Part shown: piece by piece, positions 20,260-34,150 of the stretch | Layout of the letters: each line of letters starts with the position of its first letter | Numbering within the stretch: the stretch's first letter is position 1 | The notes under the pieces: generated by a model | The model's input: only the letters and a program-made list of their open reading frames with translations | The model's database searches: none | Told to the model about the DNA's origin: nothing | Translations under genes and position numbers: made by a program | NCBI RefSeq assembly: GCF_038502225.1 | Contig: NC_091292.1 | Location: forward strand, 51,515,944 to 51,579,943 | Length of the DNA stretch: 64,000 nt | DNA from: Cherax quadricarinatus | Taxonomy: Eukaryota; Arthropoda; Malacostraca; Decapoda; Parastacidae | Reading direction: 5' to 3'

Positions 20260-20510
20260 AAGTGAGGATTTTACAGTGATGATACTGACTACAACTGCTT
20301 CACCTTACCTGTCTACAGTATATAATCCTCTTCTCCACCCATATGCTACACTTGTGTTAAGATTTATTGACTGAGACATCGTCCCCACGCTGAGGGACTC
20401 ATTTCCTGAAACTCCTATTCGTCTTCCACCTTTCCTAACTGCCGTGGACTGATGAAGCTACTGGCTAAATGTTTCCAGAATAAAGAGACCTAAATGGGCA
20501 ATATAAGGCA
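20260..20510 (+). mobile_element. Penelope-like terminal repeat with CTGATGA box
   Basis: CACCTTACCTGTCTACAGTA and CTTCTCCACCCATATGCTAC lead to GGACTGATGAAGCTACTGGC, then TAAATGTTTCCAGAATAAAG. The CTGATGA box at 20449-20455 and the short stem AGC...GCT match a hammerhead core, but the GAAAC box has decayed to AAATG. It sits directly against the foldback at 20500-20705. No PLE protein is next to it, so the PLE assignment rests on resemblance to the other termini. Confidence 0.45.
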
Positions 20511-20705
20511 CAACTGAACTGTTTAACGTACAGACTGGTGCAAAAATTCGTTATATGACTGAAAAAGGAAACACTGGAGCGTCTCCTTTTTCAGCCCTTT
20601 TATAATAGATTCGCAGCCACGTTGGTGCTCATATAACGAATTTTTGCACCAATCTGTACGTTAAACAGTTCAATTATGCCTTTTCCCTAATATAGCCCAG
20701 GGCTG
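20500..20705. mobile_element. Foldback element with ~60-bp inverted arms
   Basis: AACTGAACTGTTTAACGTAC and TGGTGCAAAAATTCGTTATA in the left arm (about 20500-20563) are mirrored by TATAACGAATTTTTGCACCA and GTACGTTAAACAGTTCAATT in the right arm (about 20627-20700) with only a few mismatches. The interior of about 60 bp itself contains GAAAAAGGAAAC / CTCCTTTTTCAG complementarity. There is no coding capacity. Confidence 0.8.
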
Positions 20706-21100
20706 AACCAGCGCTTGCGACTTCGCTGGAAGCATCAGAGATCTGCAATGACGATCCGTAACGTGTTAATGTCTGAGGATGTTTTCTCATGAATGCACAC
20801 TGTCCTCACAAGACCTTCCCGTAGTCATCTCAGCTCAGTGGAGCATAGTTCCACTGAGCTAGGATCACGAAGTACCTCCAACAGTTCATCATATATTAGA
20901 ATTCCTTCTCTCAAACTTCAACCTATAACAGAGATTATGCGCTTTTTATACCATTGTTGTACTATTTCCCAAACTTTGAAAGCATCATGAGCTGCTTTGT
21001 TTTGCTTTCTGTTTTTTTTCTCTCTGAACATTATTTGACACTTCGCAAATATAGCATTTTTTGTGAGCATCATTTATAAAACTCATAACAAAAAATATCA

Positions 21101-24100
21101 CTGCCTATCACTACCAGTCAAGAATACTACACGAAGGTCATTAAGGCTGCCTATCACTACCAGTCAAGAATACTACAGGAAGGTCATTAAGGCTGCCTAT
21201 CACTACCAGTCAAGAATACTACAGGAAGGTTATTAAGGCTGCCTGTCACTACCAGTCAAGAATACTACACGAAGGTCATTAAGGTTGCCTATCACTACCA
21301 GTCAAAAATACTACAGGAAGGTCATTAAGGCTGCATATCACTACCAGTCAAAAATACTACAGGAAGGTCATTAAGGCTATCACTACCAATCAAAAATACT
21401 ACAGGAAGGTCATTAAGGCTGCATATGACTACCAGTCAAGAATACTACAGGAAGGTCATTAAGGCAGTATATGACTACCAGTCAAGAATACTACAGGAAA
21501 GCAATTAAGGCCGCAGTCAAGAATACTACAGGAAGGCAATTAAGGCTGCAGTCAGGAATGCTACAGGAAGGTCATTAAGGCTGCATATCATTCCAGTCAA
21601 GAACAGTACAGGAAGGTCATTAAGGCTGCATATCACTACCAGTCAAGAATACTACAGGAAGGTCATTAAGGCTGCATATCACTACAAGACAAGAATACTA
21701 CAGGAAGGTCATTAAGGCTGCATATCGCTACCAGTCAAGAATACTACAGTAAGGTCATTAAGTCTGCATATGACTACCAGTCAAGAATACTACAGAAACG
21801 TCAATAAGGCTGCATATCACTATCAGTCAAGAATACTACAGGAAGGTCATTAAGGCTGCATATCAATTCAGTCAAGAATACTACAGGAAGGCCATTAAGG
21901 CTGCATATCACTACCAGTCAAGAATACTACAGGAAGGCCATTAAGGCTGCATATCACTACCAGTCAAGAATACTACAGGAAGGTCATTAAGGCTGCATAT
22001 GACTACCAGTCAAGAATACTACAGAAACGTCAATAAGGCTGCATATCACTACCAGTCAAGAATACTACAGGAAGGCAATTAAGGCTGCAGTCAAGAATAC
22101 TACAGGAAGGTCATTAAGGCTGCATATGACTACCAGTCAAGAATACTACAGGAAGGTCATTAAGGCTGCATATGACTACCAGTCAAGAATACTACAGGAA
22201 GGTCATTAAGGCTGCATATCACTACCAGTCAAGAATACTACAGGAAGGTCATTAAGGCTGCATATCACTACTAGTCAAGAATACTACAGGAAGGTCATTA
22301 AGGCTGCATATCACTACCAGTCAAGAATACTACAGGAAGGTCATTAAGGCTGCATATCACTACCAGTCGAGAATACTACAGGAAGGTCATTAAGGCTGCA
22401 TATCACTACTAGTCAAGAATACTAAAGGAAGGTCATTAAGGCTGCATATCACTACCAGTCAAGAATACTACAGGAAGGTCATTAAGGCTGCATATCACTA
22501 CTAGTCAAGAATACTAAAGGAAGGTCATTAAGGCTGCATATCACTACCAGTCAAGAATACTAGAGGAAGGTCATTAAGGCTGCATATCACTACCAGTCAA
22601 AAATACTACAGGAAGGTCATTAAGGCTGCATATCACTACCAATCAAAAATACTACAGGAAGGCCATTAAGGCTGCATATCACTACCAGTCAAGAATACTA
22701 CAGGAAGGTCATTAAGGCTGCATATCACTACCAGTCAAGAATACTACAGGAAGGTCATTAAGGCTGCATATCACTACCAGTCAAGAATACTACAGGAAGG
22801 TCATTAAGGCTGCATATCACTACCAGTCAAGAATACTACAGGAAGGCAATTAAGGCTGCAGTCAAGAATACTACAGGAAGGTCATTAAGGCTGCATATCA
22901 TTCCAGTCAAGAATACTACAGGAAGGCCATTAAGGCTGCATATCACTACCAGTCAAGAATACTACAGGAAGGTCATTAAGGCTGCATATCACTACCAGTC
23001 AAGAATACTACAGGAAGGTCATTAAGGCTGCATATCACTACTAGTCAAGAATACTACAGGAAGGTCATTAAGGCTGCATATCACTACCAGTCAAGAATAC
23101 TACAGGAAGGTCATTAAGGCTGCATATGACTACCAGTCAAGAATACTACAGGAAGGTCATTAAGGCTGCATATCACTACTAGTCAAGAATACTAAAGGAA
23201 GGTCATTAAGGCTGCATATCACTACCAGTCAAGAATACTAGAGGAAGGTCATTAAGGCTGCCTATCACTACCAGTCGAAAATACTACAGGAAGGTCATTG
23301 AGGCTGCCTATCACTACCAATCAAAAATACTAAAGGAAGGCCATTAAGGCTGCATATCACTACCAGTCAAGAATACTACAGGAAGGTCATTAAGGCTGCA
23401 TATCACTAACAGTCAAGAATACTACAAGAAGACCATTAAGGCTGCATATCACTACCAGTCAAGAATACTACTGGAAGGCAATTAAGGCTTCAGTCAAGAA
23501 TACTACAGGAAGGTCATTAAGGCTGCATATCACTACCAGTCAAGAATACTACAGGAAGGCAATTAAGGCTTCAGTCAAGAATACTACAGGAAGGTCATTA
23601 AGGCTGCATATCATTCCAATCACGAATACTACAGAAAGGCCATTAAGGCTGCATATCACTACCAGTCGAGAATACTACAGGAAGGTCATTAAGGCTGCAT
23701 ATCACTACTAGTCAAGAATACTAAAGGAAGGTCATTAAGGCTGCATATCACTACCAGTCAAGAATACTACAGGAAGGTCATTAAGGCTGCATATCACTAC
23801 CAGTCAAAAATACTACAGGAAGGTCATTAAGGCTGCATATCACTACCAGTCAAAAATACTACAGGAAGGTCATTAAGGCTGCATATCACTACTAGTCAAG
23901 AATACTAAAGGAAGGTCATTAAGGCTGCATATCACTACTAGTCAAGAATACTACAGGAAGGTCATTAAGGCTGCATATCACTACCAGTCAAAAATACTAC
24001 AGGAAGTTCATTAAGGCTGCATATCACTACCAGTCAAAAATACTACAGGAAGGTCATAAAGGCTGCATATCACTACCAGTCAAGAATACTATAGGAAGGC

Positions 24101-25688
24101 CATTAAGGCTGCATATCACTATCAGTCAAGAATACTACAGGAAGGTCATTAAGGCTGCATATCAATTCAGTCATGAATACTACAGGAAGGCCATAAAGGC
24201 TGCCTATCACTACCACTCTAGAATAATAGAGGAAGGTCATTAAGGCTGCATATGACTACCAGTCAAGAATACTAGAGGAAGGTCATGAAGGCTGCATATC
24301 ACTACCAGTCAAGAATACTACAGGAAGGTCATTAAGACTGCATATGACTACCAGTCAAGAAGACTACAGGAAGATAATTAAGGCTGCATATGACTACCAG
24401 TCAAGAATACTGCAGGAAGGTCATTAAGGCTGCACATGACTAACAGTCAAGAATACTACAGGAAGGTCATTAAGGCTGCATATGACTACCAGTCAAGAAT
24501 ACTACAGGAAGGTCATTAAGGCTGCATATGACTACCAGTCAAGAATACTACAGGAAGGTCATTAAGGCTGCATATGACTACCAGTCAAGAATACTACAGG
24601 AAGGTCATTAAGGCTGCATATGACTACCAGGCAAGAATACTACAGGAAGGTCATTAAGGCTGCATATGACTACCAGTCCAGAATACTACAGGAAGGTCAT
24701 TAAGGCTGCATATGACTACCAGTCAAGAATACTACAGGAAGGCCATTAAGGTTGCATATCACTACCAGTCAAGAATACTACAGGAAGGTCATTAAGGTTG
24801 CCTATCACTACCAGTCAAGAATACTACAGGAAGGTCATTAAGGCTGCATATCACTACCAGTCAAGAATACTACAGGAAGGTCATTAAGGCTGCATATCAC
24901 TACCAGTCAAGAATACTACAGGAAGGTCATTAAGGCTGCCTATCACTACCAGTCAAGAATACTACAGGAAGGTCATTAAGGCTGCATATCACTACCAGTC
25001 AAGAATACTACAGGAAGGTCATTAAGGCTGCCTATCACTACCAGTCAAAAATACTACAGGAAGGTCATTAAGGCTGCATATGACAACCAGTCAAGAATAT
25101 TACAGGAAGGTCATTAAGGCTGCATATCACTACCAGTCAAGAATACTACAGGAAGGTCATTAAGGCTGCACATCACTGCCAGTCAAGAATACTACAGGAA
25201 GGTCATTAAGGCTGCATATGACTACCAGTCAAGAATAATACAGGAAGGCCATTAAGGCTGCATATCACTACCAGTCAAGAATACTACAGGAAGGTCATTA
25301 AGGCTGCATATGACTACCAGTCAAGAATACTACAGGAAGGTCATTAAGGCTGCATATGACTACCAGTCAAGAATACTACAGAAACGTCAATAAGGCTGCA
25401 TATCACTACCAGTCAAGAATACTACAGGAAGGCAATTAAGGCTGCAGTCAAGAATACTACAGGAAGGTCATTAAGGCTGCATATCACTACCAGTCAAGAA
25501 TACTACAGGAAGGTCATTAAGGCTGCATATCACTACCAGTCAAGAATACTACAGGAAGGTCATTAAGGCTGCATATAACTACCAGTCAAGAATACTACAG
25601 GTAGGTCATAAAGGCTGCATATCACTACCAGTCAAGAATACTACAAGAAGGTCATTAAGGCTGCGTGTCACTACCAGTCAAAAATACT
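21101..25688. repeat. Satellite 1: 46-bp unit, about 100 copies
   Basis: The unit is about 46 bp (CTGCATATCACTACCAGTCA then AGAATACTACAGGAAGGTCATTAAGG-like). Variants include TATCAC/TATGAC, CTACCAG/CTACTAG, TACAGG/TAAAGG, a 35-bp short unit lacking TATCACTACCA, and a CAGAAACGTCAATAAGG form. Variant combinations recur (short unit after AGGCAATTAAGG at 21500, 22080, 22850 and 25435), which shows higher-order duplication. The sequence has a stop in the obvious frame and is not coding. The leading edge (21101-21480) is the most diverged, as expected of array borders. Confidence 0.97.
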
Positions 25689-25772
25689 TTAATCCCATGA
25701 AAACGTAGTAATTAAATCCCACATCGAAAAAAGGACGCATTTTCCTAGTTAAAGAATATTAAAAAATTTTAA
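25689..25772. other. Spacer between the two satellites
   Basis: About 84 bp of AT-rich non-repeated sequence separates satellite 1 from satellite 2. Confidence 0.8.
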
Positions 25773-28500
25773 AACACTGTGTGACACTGTAACTACGTCA
25801 TGTTACACTGTGTGACACTGTATCTGCGTCATCATGTTACACTTTGTGACACTGTAACTACGTCATCCTGTTACACTGTGTGACACTGTAACTACGTCAT
25901 GTTACACTGTGTGACAATGTAACTACGTCATGTTACACTGTGTGACACTGTAACTACGTCATCATGTTACACTGTGTGACACTGTAACTACGTCATGTTA
26001 CACTGTGTGACAATGTAACTACGTCATCATGTTACACTGTGTGACAATGTAACTTCGTCATCATGTTACACTGTGTGACACTGTAACTACGTCATCATGT
26101 TACACTGTGTGACACTGTAACTACGTCATCATGTTACACTGTGTGACAATGTAACTACGTCATCATGTTACACTGTGTGACACTGTAACTACGTCATCAT
26201 GTTACACTGTGTGACACTGTAACTACGTCATGTTACACTGTGTGACAATGTAACTACGTCATCATGTTACACTGTGTGACACTGTAACTACGTCATCATG
26301 TTACACTGTGTGACACTGTAACTACGTCATCATGTTACACTGTGTGACAATATAACTACGTCATCATGTTACACTGTGTGACAATGTAACTACGTCATCA
26401 TGTTACACTGTGTGACACTAAGTACGTCATCATGTTACACTGTGTGACACTAACCACGTCATCATGTTACACTGTGTGACACTGTAACTACGTCATCATG
26501 TTACACTGTGTGACACTACGTCATGTTACACTGGGTGACAGTGTAACTACGTCGTCATGTTACACTGTGTGACAATGTAACTACGTCATCATGTTACACT
26601 GTGTGACACTGTAACTACGTCATGTTACACTGTGTGACACTACGTCATGTTAAACTGTGTGACACTGTAACTACGTCATCATGTTACACTGTGTGACACT
26701 GTAACTACGTCATCATGTTACACTGTGTGACACTGTAACTACGTCATCATGTTACACTGTGTGACACTACGTCATCATGTTACACTGTGTGACAATGTAA
26801 CTACGTCATCATGTTACACTGTGTGACAATGTAACTACGTCATGTTACACTGTGTGACACTGTAACTGTGTCATGTTACACTGTGTGACACTACGTCATC
26901 ATGTTACACTGTGTGACACTGTAACTACGTCATCATGTTACACTGTGTGACACTGTAACTACGTCATCATGTTACACTGTGTGACACTGTAACTACGTCA
27001 TCATGTTACACTGTGTGACACTACGTCATCATGTTACACTGTGTGACACTGTAACTACGTCATGTTACACTGTGTGACACTGTAACTACGTCATCATGTT
27101 ACACTGTGTGACACTACGTCATGTTAAACTGTGTGACACTGTAACTACGTCATCATGTTACACTGTGTGACACTGTAACTACGTCATGTTACACTGTGTG
27201 ACACTGTAACTGTGTCATGTTACACTGTGTGACACTACGTCATCATGTTACACTGTGTGACACTGTAACTACGTCATCATGTTACACTGTGTGACACTAA
27301 CTACGTCATCATGTTACACTGTGTGACACTGTAACTACGTCATCATGTTACACTGTGTGACACTGTAACTACGTCATCATGTTACACTGTGTGACACTGT
27401 AACTACGTCATCATGTTACACTGTGTGACACTGTAACTACGTCATGTTACACTGTGTGACACTGTAACTACGTCATCATGTTACACTGTGTGACACTGTA
27501 ACTACGTCATCATGTTACACTGTGTGACACTAACAACGTCATCATGTTACACTGTGTGACACTGTAACTACGTCATCATGTTACACTGTGTGACACTGTA
27601 ACTACGTCATGTTACATTGTGTGACACTGTAACTACGTCATGTTACACAGTGTGACACTACGTCATCATGTTACACTGTGTGACAATGTAACTACGTCAT
27701 TATGTTACACTGTGTGACAATGTAACTACGTCATGTTACAATGTGTGACACTAACTACGTCATCATGTTACACTGTGTGACACTGTAACGTCATAATGTT
27801 ACACTGTGTGACACTACGTCATCATGTTACACTGTGTGACACTGTAACTACGTCATCATGTTACACTGTGTGACACTGTAACTACGTCATCATGTTACAC
27901 TGTGTGACACTACGTCATCATGTTAATTTGTGTGACACTGTAACTACGTCATGTTACACTGTGTGACACTGTAACTACGTCATGTTACACTGTGTGACAC
28001 TACGTCATCATGTTAAACTGTGTGACACTGTAACTACGTCATCATGTTACAATTTTGTGACAATGTAACTACGTCATCATGTTACACTGTGTGACAATGT
28101 AACTACGTCATGTTACACTGTGTGACACTGTAACTACGTCATGTTACACTGTGTGACACTGTAACTACGTCATCATGTTACACTGTGTGACACTGTAACT
28201 ACGTCATCATGTTACACTGTGTGACACTGTAACTATGTCATCATCTTACACTGTGTAACACTGTAACTACGTCATGTTACACTGTGTGACACTGTAACTA
28301 CGTCATGTTACACTGTGTGACACTGTAACTACGTCATGTTACACTGTGTGACACTGTAACTACGTCATGTTACACTGTGTGACACTGTAACTACGTCATG
28401 TTACACTGTGTGACACTGTAACTACGTCATGTTACACTGTGTGACACTGTAACTACGTCATGTTACACTGTGTGACACTGTAACTACGTCATGTTACACT
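25773..28500. repeat. Satellite 2: 34/31-bp unit, about 80 copies
   Basis: The basic unit is GTCATCATGTTACACTGTGT plus GACACTGTAACTAC (34 bp). Units lacking ATC are 31 bp and units lacking GTAACT are 27-28 bp. Each unit holds an imperfect dyad (GTTACA..TGT-GTG-ACA..TGTAAC) and a TACGTCA word. The last ~240 bp (28262-28500) are nearly uniform 31-bp units, unlike the mixed interior, so this edge was homogenised or expanded most recently. Non-coding. Confidence 0.97.
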
Positions 28501-28780
28501 GGAGGCCTCAAAAGGTTGTTTTGATGTTGGAGAAGCTTTTTTATTCTAAGAATTTGCAACAACATTCCACTTGATTTTATAAAACCCTAACTGATCCAAT
28601 TTTGTCTGGTGCTGTGATGGCCATCGCCTCAGCTCTGTCCCATGAATATTATAACTAGATTTGTGCTAATCGCTGGGTTATCTAAGAAAGGTATTACAGT
28701 ATTCCATTACTTCCCTGCACGATACCGCAAGAGGTATCGTGTGGGGAGGTCATATGTTACTAATACATCAAAATATAAAA
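28501..28780. other. Unique DNA flanking satellite 2, with one hairpin
   Basis: No gene seen. CCCTGCACGATACC (28713-28726), a six-base loop and GGTATCGTGTGGGG (28733-28746) form a 14-bp stem with two G-T pairs. Confidence 0.6.
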
Positions 28781-29312
28781 TTATGTATACGCGCGTATGT
28801 ATTCATTAGTGAGACTATGCATAAGTTTGTGTATGAATATATATATATATTTATAAGATTCCCACCAAGGGGGTGCACGCAGAAGTGCATACAGTTTTTA
28901 AACTGTGAGTGCAGGCATGCACGCAAAGTGCATGTTTGTGTATGTGTGCAAATGCATTCATTAGTGTGTATATGCATAAGTGTATGCGTGCATATGTATG
29001 TTTGTGGGTGCATATGTTTGATGTTCACAGGTTTACGTATGCATGTACTTGTATATTCCTATGTGTATGAATTCAAACATGTATGCATGTACATGTTTGT
29101 ATGTGTGCATATCTATGTACATAATAATTTAAAACTTTTCATATGTATACAAATGCATGTATGTGTATTGTGTCCATGTGTATGTACATATGAATACAAG
29201 CGCGCATGTATGCTTGTGTAAATATATGCTGTTGTGTATATATGTGCGTGCGTATGCACATGCAGGCATATGTATGTGTGGGGCATACGCCTGCATGTGT
29301 GTGTATGCATGC
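28781..29312. repeat. Cryptic TG/TATG/CATG-rich simple sequence
   Basis: More than 500 bp of scrambled TGTATG, TGCATA and GTGTGC words. Open frames run through it on both strands (for instance 28739-29221) because stop codons are rare in such DNA; their cysteine/valine/tyrosine-rich products are artefacts. It ends at a LINE-B tail, so it may be a decayed (CA)n extension of that tail. Confidence 0.85.
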
Positions 29313-29525
29313 ATGTACTCACCTATTTGTATTCACCTATTTTTAGTTGCAAGGGTCACAGCGCCTGCCTCCGTTTCTTCGCTGGTCGATATGAGATACA
29401 CCACCTGCTCCAAGAGCTTTATTGTACCTCTTCTTAAAACCATGTATGCATCCTGTCTCCACTACATCACTCTCCAGATTGTTGCAGGTCCTGACAACTT
29501 TATGACGGAAGAGATGAACATATTT
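29313..29525 (-). mobile_element. LINE-B 3' end
   Basis: The block CCTGTCTCCACTACATCACT to CCTGACAACTTTATGACGGA parallels 14268-14330 (CCTGCCTCCACTACATCATT to CCTGACAACTCTATGACTGA). Only the last ~200 bp of the element are present, in minus orientation, again with TG-rich simple DNA at the 3' border. Confidence 0.8.
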
Positions 29526-29779
29526 GAGTTTGCATATGTATACATGTGTACATTTAATACGTGTACACTTAATATCTGTTGTATTTTGTAAATAATTAAT
29601 TTATCCTAAACAGCCACAAGGAACTTTTTACAAATGTTACTGATTACGTTTGAAATAATTTAATATTTTTGTGTAAATTTCGGCTTGACACCCTAATTTC
29701 TTTTTGGTCAAAAAAGAGAATTTTTTTTTTCAAAATCCTTTTTAATGCAACTAGCAAAAAATCTAAATATTAATTTAAG
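29526..29779. other. AT-rich DNA, no feature seen
   Basis: Nothing recognisable. Confidence 0.5.
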
Positions 29780-31860
29780 TAAGGTTCTTTAACGTCAAAA
29801 GTCTGAAGTTGTCTAGAAAACTCACTATTGTTGCCGCACGGAACCAGACTAAACTTACGACATCAAATACATCTCCTAATTCATTTCTTAAATTATCGCT
29901 CAGAAACCAAAATATGGAATAACTTTACAACATTAACCTGAGGAGATGAATAATAATTTCCCCTGGATGCAAATATCAGTAGTGAAAATTCAATGTAGAT
30001 CGCATGTGATAAATAGAAGAAAATTAAACAAAAATTCTGGTAATTATTTAAAGGTACCACCTCGAGGATCTCTCTTAATAATTATACCATTAATAGAAGC
30101 AAGAGTTTAACTTAACATACAAGAAAGATAGCACCAAAGTCTGGCATCCATAACAAGTTCAGGACCTATACGTCAACACCCTAAGATGACCAGGTGCTGT
30201 AGTTATCCAAACCTGCCTCTAAGGAACATACATCAATGAAGGTTCGAATCAGATCATTAGAGTCATGCATAAGTTTTCACACTAGTATTATCTCAATTTG
30301 TTCAGCAAAATTGTCATTTATGAGTTACACTGTCTGGTAACACTGTTGACCTGTAGTGACATTCTCAATTTATCTCACAGAAAAACGTATTTTATTATTT
30401 TTATGGTAAAACTGGCACCTGCATTTTCAAATAACAAACTGAACTTCTAGGTTTGATGACAGCCGGAAGAGACACTTCTATCATCACAGATAAATCACTG
30501 TCCTATTTGAATATATAAAACTGGTAAAATGGCACCTACACAGCTCAATAACAATCCAATCCTTTCTCTAATTAATATTTACGAATGCTGAAAGTTTGAA
30601 GGTGGTCAGAAAAGCTGCTCTGAAATTATTACATTGAAAAGGTCTCAGGTGAGTCACTATCACAGTATAAATTTGGATCTTATGCAAATACTGATATCCC
30701 CTGCGATAGAGACTAGTATTCAAGGCTGTTGATCTCTCGTATAAATTACAGAAATCAACAGACTGATGATCGTGAAGATCACACAGGTTATTCTCTCACG
30801 TGTGACACATTTTCGACCATCGTAAAAAATAATGGGCCATATTTCAATTAGGTTAAATATTAAAATTTGATTCAGGTTTAAGATAAAATTTATATCTCAT
30901 AAACCTCTGAAGGAAATTCCTGAAAAAATCTTTAGAGAAACTGCCTGAAAATTTTTGCCTAAAATATTACTATATCAGATAAACCACTTAAAAGATTTTA
31001 AGTAAAAAATGTGCAGGATAAGTTTAAAACGTTATAAAGATTTTTTTTCAGCTTTATAGTCAAATTACATACCGTTCAAAAAATTATGACATCCTATATA
31101 TTTTACAAATAAATTTTGGAAATTGGATTCTGCAAAGTCCATTTAAGTTTTTAACCTTCTAATTAAGACTCGCCAGTTCTAAAAGTTTGAAGCCTACAAG
31201 GAGAGTCATTTTCCCCTAATCGTATGGTAACCATAGATTTGAAATTTGTTGACAAAGTCAGTGTACTGACAAATTTGCGTCTACACAGCTTAATTATATA
31301 AGGTATCATCGCTCTTATAAAGGAAATTACCGGGAAACGTATGAAACAGATAAGACGAGGCACTCTTTAAATAATGAACAAAAAAAAATATCACTATTTA
31401 ATAGAATAGACAAAATGGAACATCCACTGCCTAGCACCAATGCAAACTTTCTGGTCAGCAAAATGTATCAGCGCAGATTTTCCATTACTTAGTTAATTAT
31501 TTTTCTCATGAAATGCATCAGTTTTTAGAGAGAGAAAGCATAGCCAGGATAATTTACATAAAAGTATACATCACCTTTTCAAAACTGACATACTAGCATC
31601 TACATACTCCAATAACAATCCAAAGTATTTTCTACACCACTGTTGAAATTTTAAAACCGGTCCCTGGAGGCTCTCTCAAAGTATTGCTTGAAAACCGAAA
31701 CTTGGAATGATCTTCACAACACTGACCAGATCAATAGTTACAGGAGCCTTTTCCTGGAGACCGTACAGAGGCATGGAAAATTTGAAGCCAATTGGCATAG
31801 GCATTGTCATGATACAGTCTAAAGCTTTTGTGGAAGCAAAAAACAATTCATGTAACTACA
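29780..31860 (+). repeat. Ancient ~150-bp satellite tract
   Basis: Diverged copies of the motif occur near 29790, 30451 (GGTTTGATGACAGCCGGAAG), 30595 (AAAGTTTGAAGGTGGTCAGA), 31180 (AAAGTTTGAAGCCTACAAGG), 31335 (GTATGAAACAGATAAGACGA), 31648 and 31780 (AAAATTTGAAGCCAATTGGC). Several neighbouring pairs are 130-160 bp apart. Other shared words (CTACACAGCTCAATAACAAT at 30537, CTACATACTCCAATAACAAT at 31600) support a long repeat unit. Too degraded for a firm consensus by eye. Confidence 0.55.
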
Positions 31861-32010
31861 TTACATAAATAACTAAATAAAAAACTAAATGGGTGTCGGT
31901 CCCTATGCGACCCTCCTACAAGCCCGGCCCCGTCTACTTCCTTGCATTATTAAGAAATAATACATGACTGTACATACATTATTGCTCCCACGGAACAAGT
32001 GGTATTGATT

Positions 32011-32220
32011 AATAACAACACTGCACTAACCAAGGAGTCGAACCCATGCTGTTTTGACCCGCCTCATGGTGAGAGAAAACGCATGACGCTTTAGACCACT
32101 AGACCACACAATCCTTAACAACGGTGCATCCAGCCAAGCTAGATGTTGTAGCCACAATCGAAGGACATGAGGCGGGTCAAAACAGCATGGGTTCGACTCC
32201 TTGGCTAGTGCAGTGTTATT
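32011..32220. mobile_element. tRNA-like foldback element
   Basis: The arms 32011-32068 and 32166-32220 are inverted repeats with only about three mismatches (CCAAGGAGTCGAACCCATGC against GCATGGGTTCGACTCCTTGG). On the minus strand the left part reads TGTGGTCTAGTGGTCTAAAG (box A-like) and GGGTTCGACTCC (box B-like), as in a tRNA-derived SINE. A partial inverted copy of the 3' half lies on the other side. It is not a functional tRNA gene. Confidence 0.75.
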
Positions 32221-32244
32221 CATAATATATATATATAGTTATTC

Positions 32245-32246
<2 letters not shown>

Positions 32247-32331
<85 letters not shown>
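32247..32331. repeat. (AT)n microsatellite, left of the RTE LINE
   Basis: Pure AT tract of about 85 bp, abutting the 3' end of the minus-strand RTE element. A matching tract lies at its 5' end (33662-33755). Confidence 0.97.
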
Positions 32332-32333
<2 letters not shown>

Positions 32334-32337
32334 CTTT

Positions 32338-34150
<1,813 letters not shown>

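Noticed and set aside
21101..28500. CRISPR-like array
   Set aside because: The units are contiguous tandem repeats with no unique spacers, and the context is eukaryotic.
28739..29591. Cysteine/valine/tyrosine-rich frames of 144-160 codons
   Set aside because: Stop-poor TG/TATG simple DNA; no domain and opposite frames equally open. The second frame ends in a LINE-B tail.
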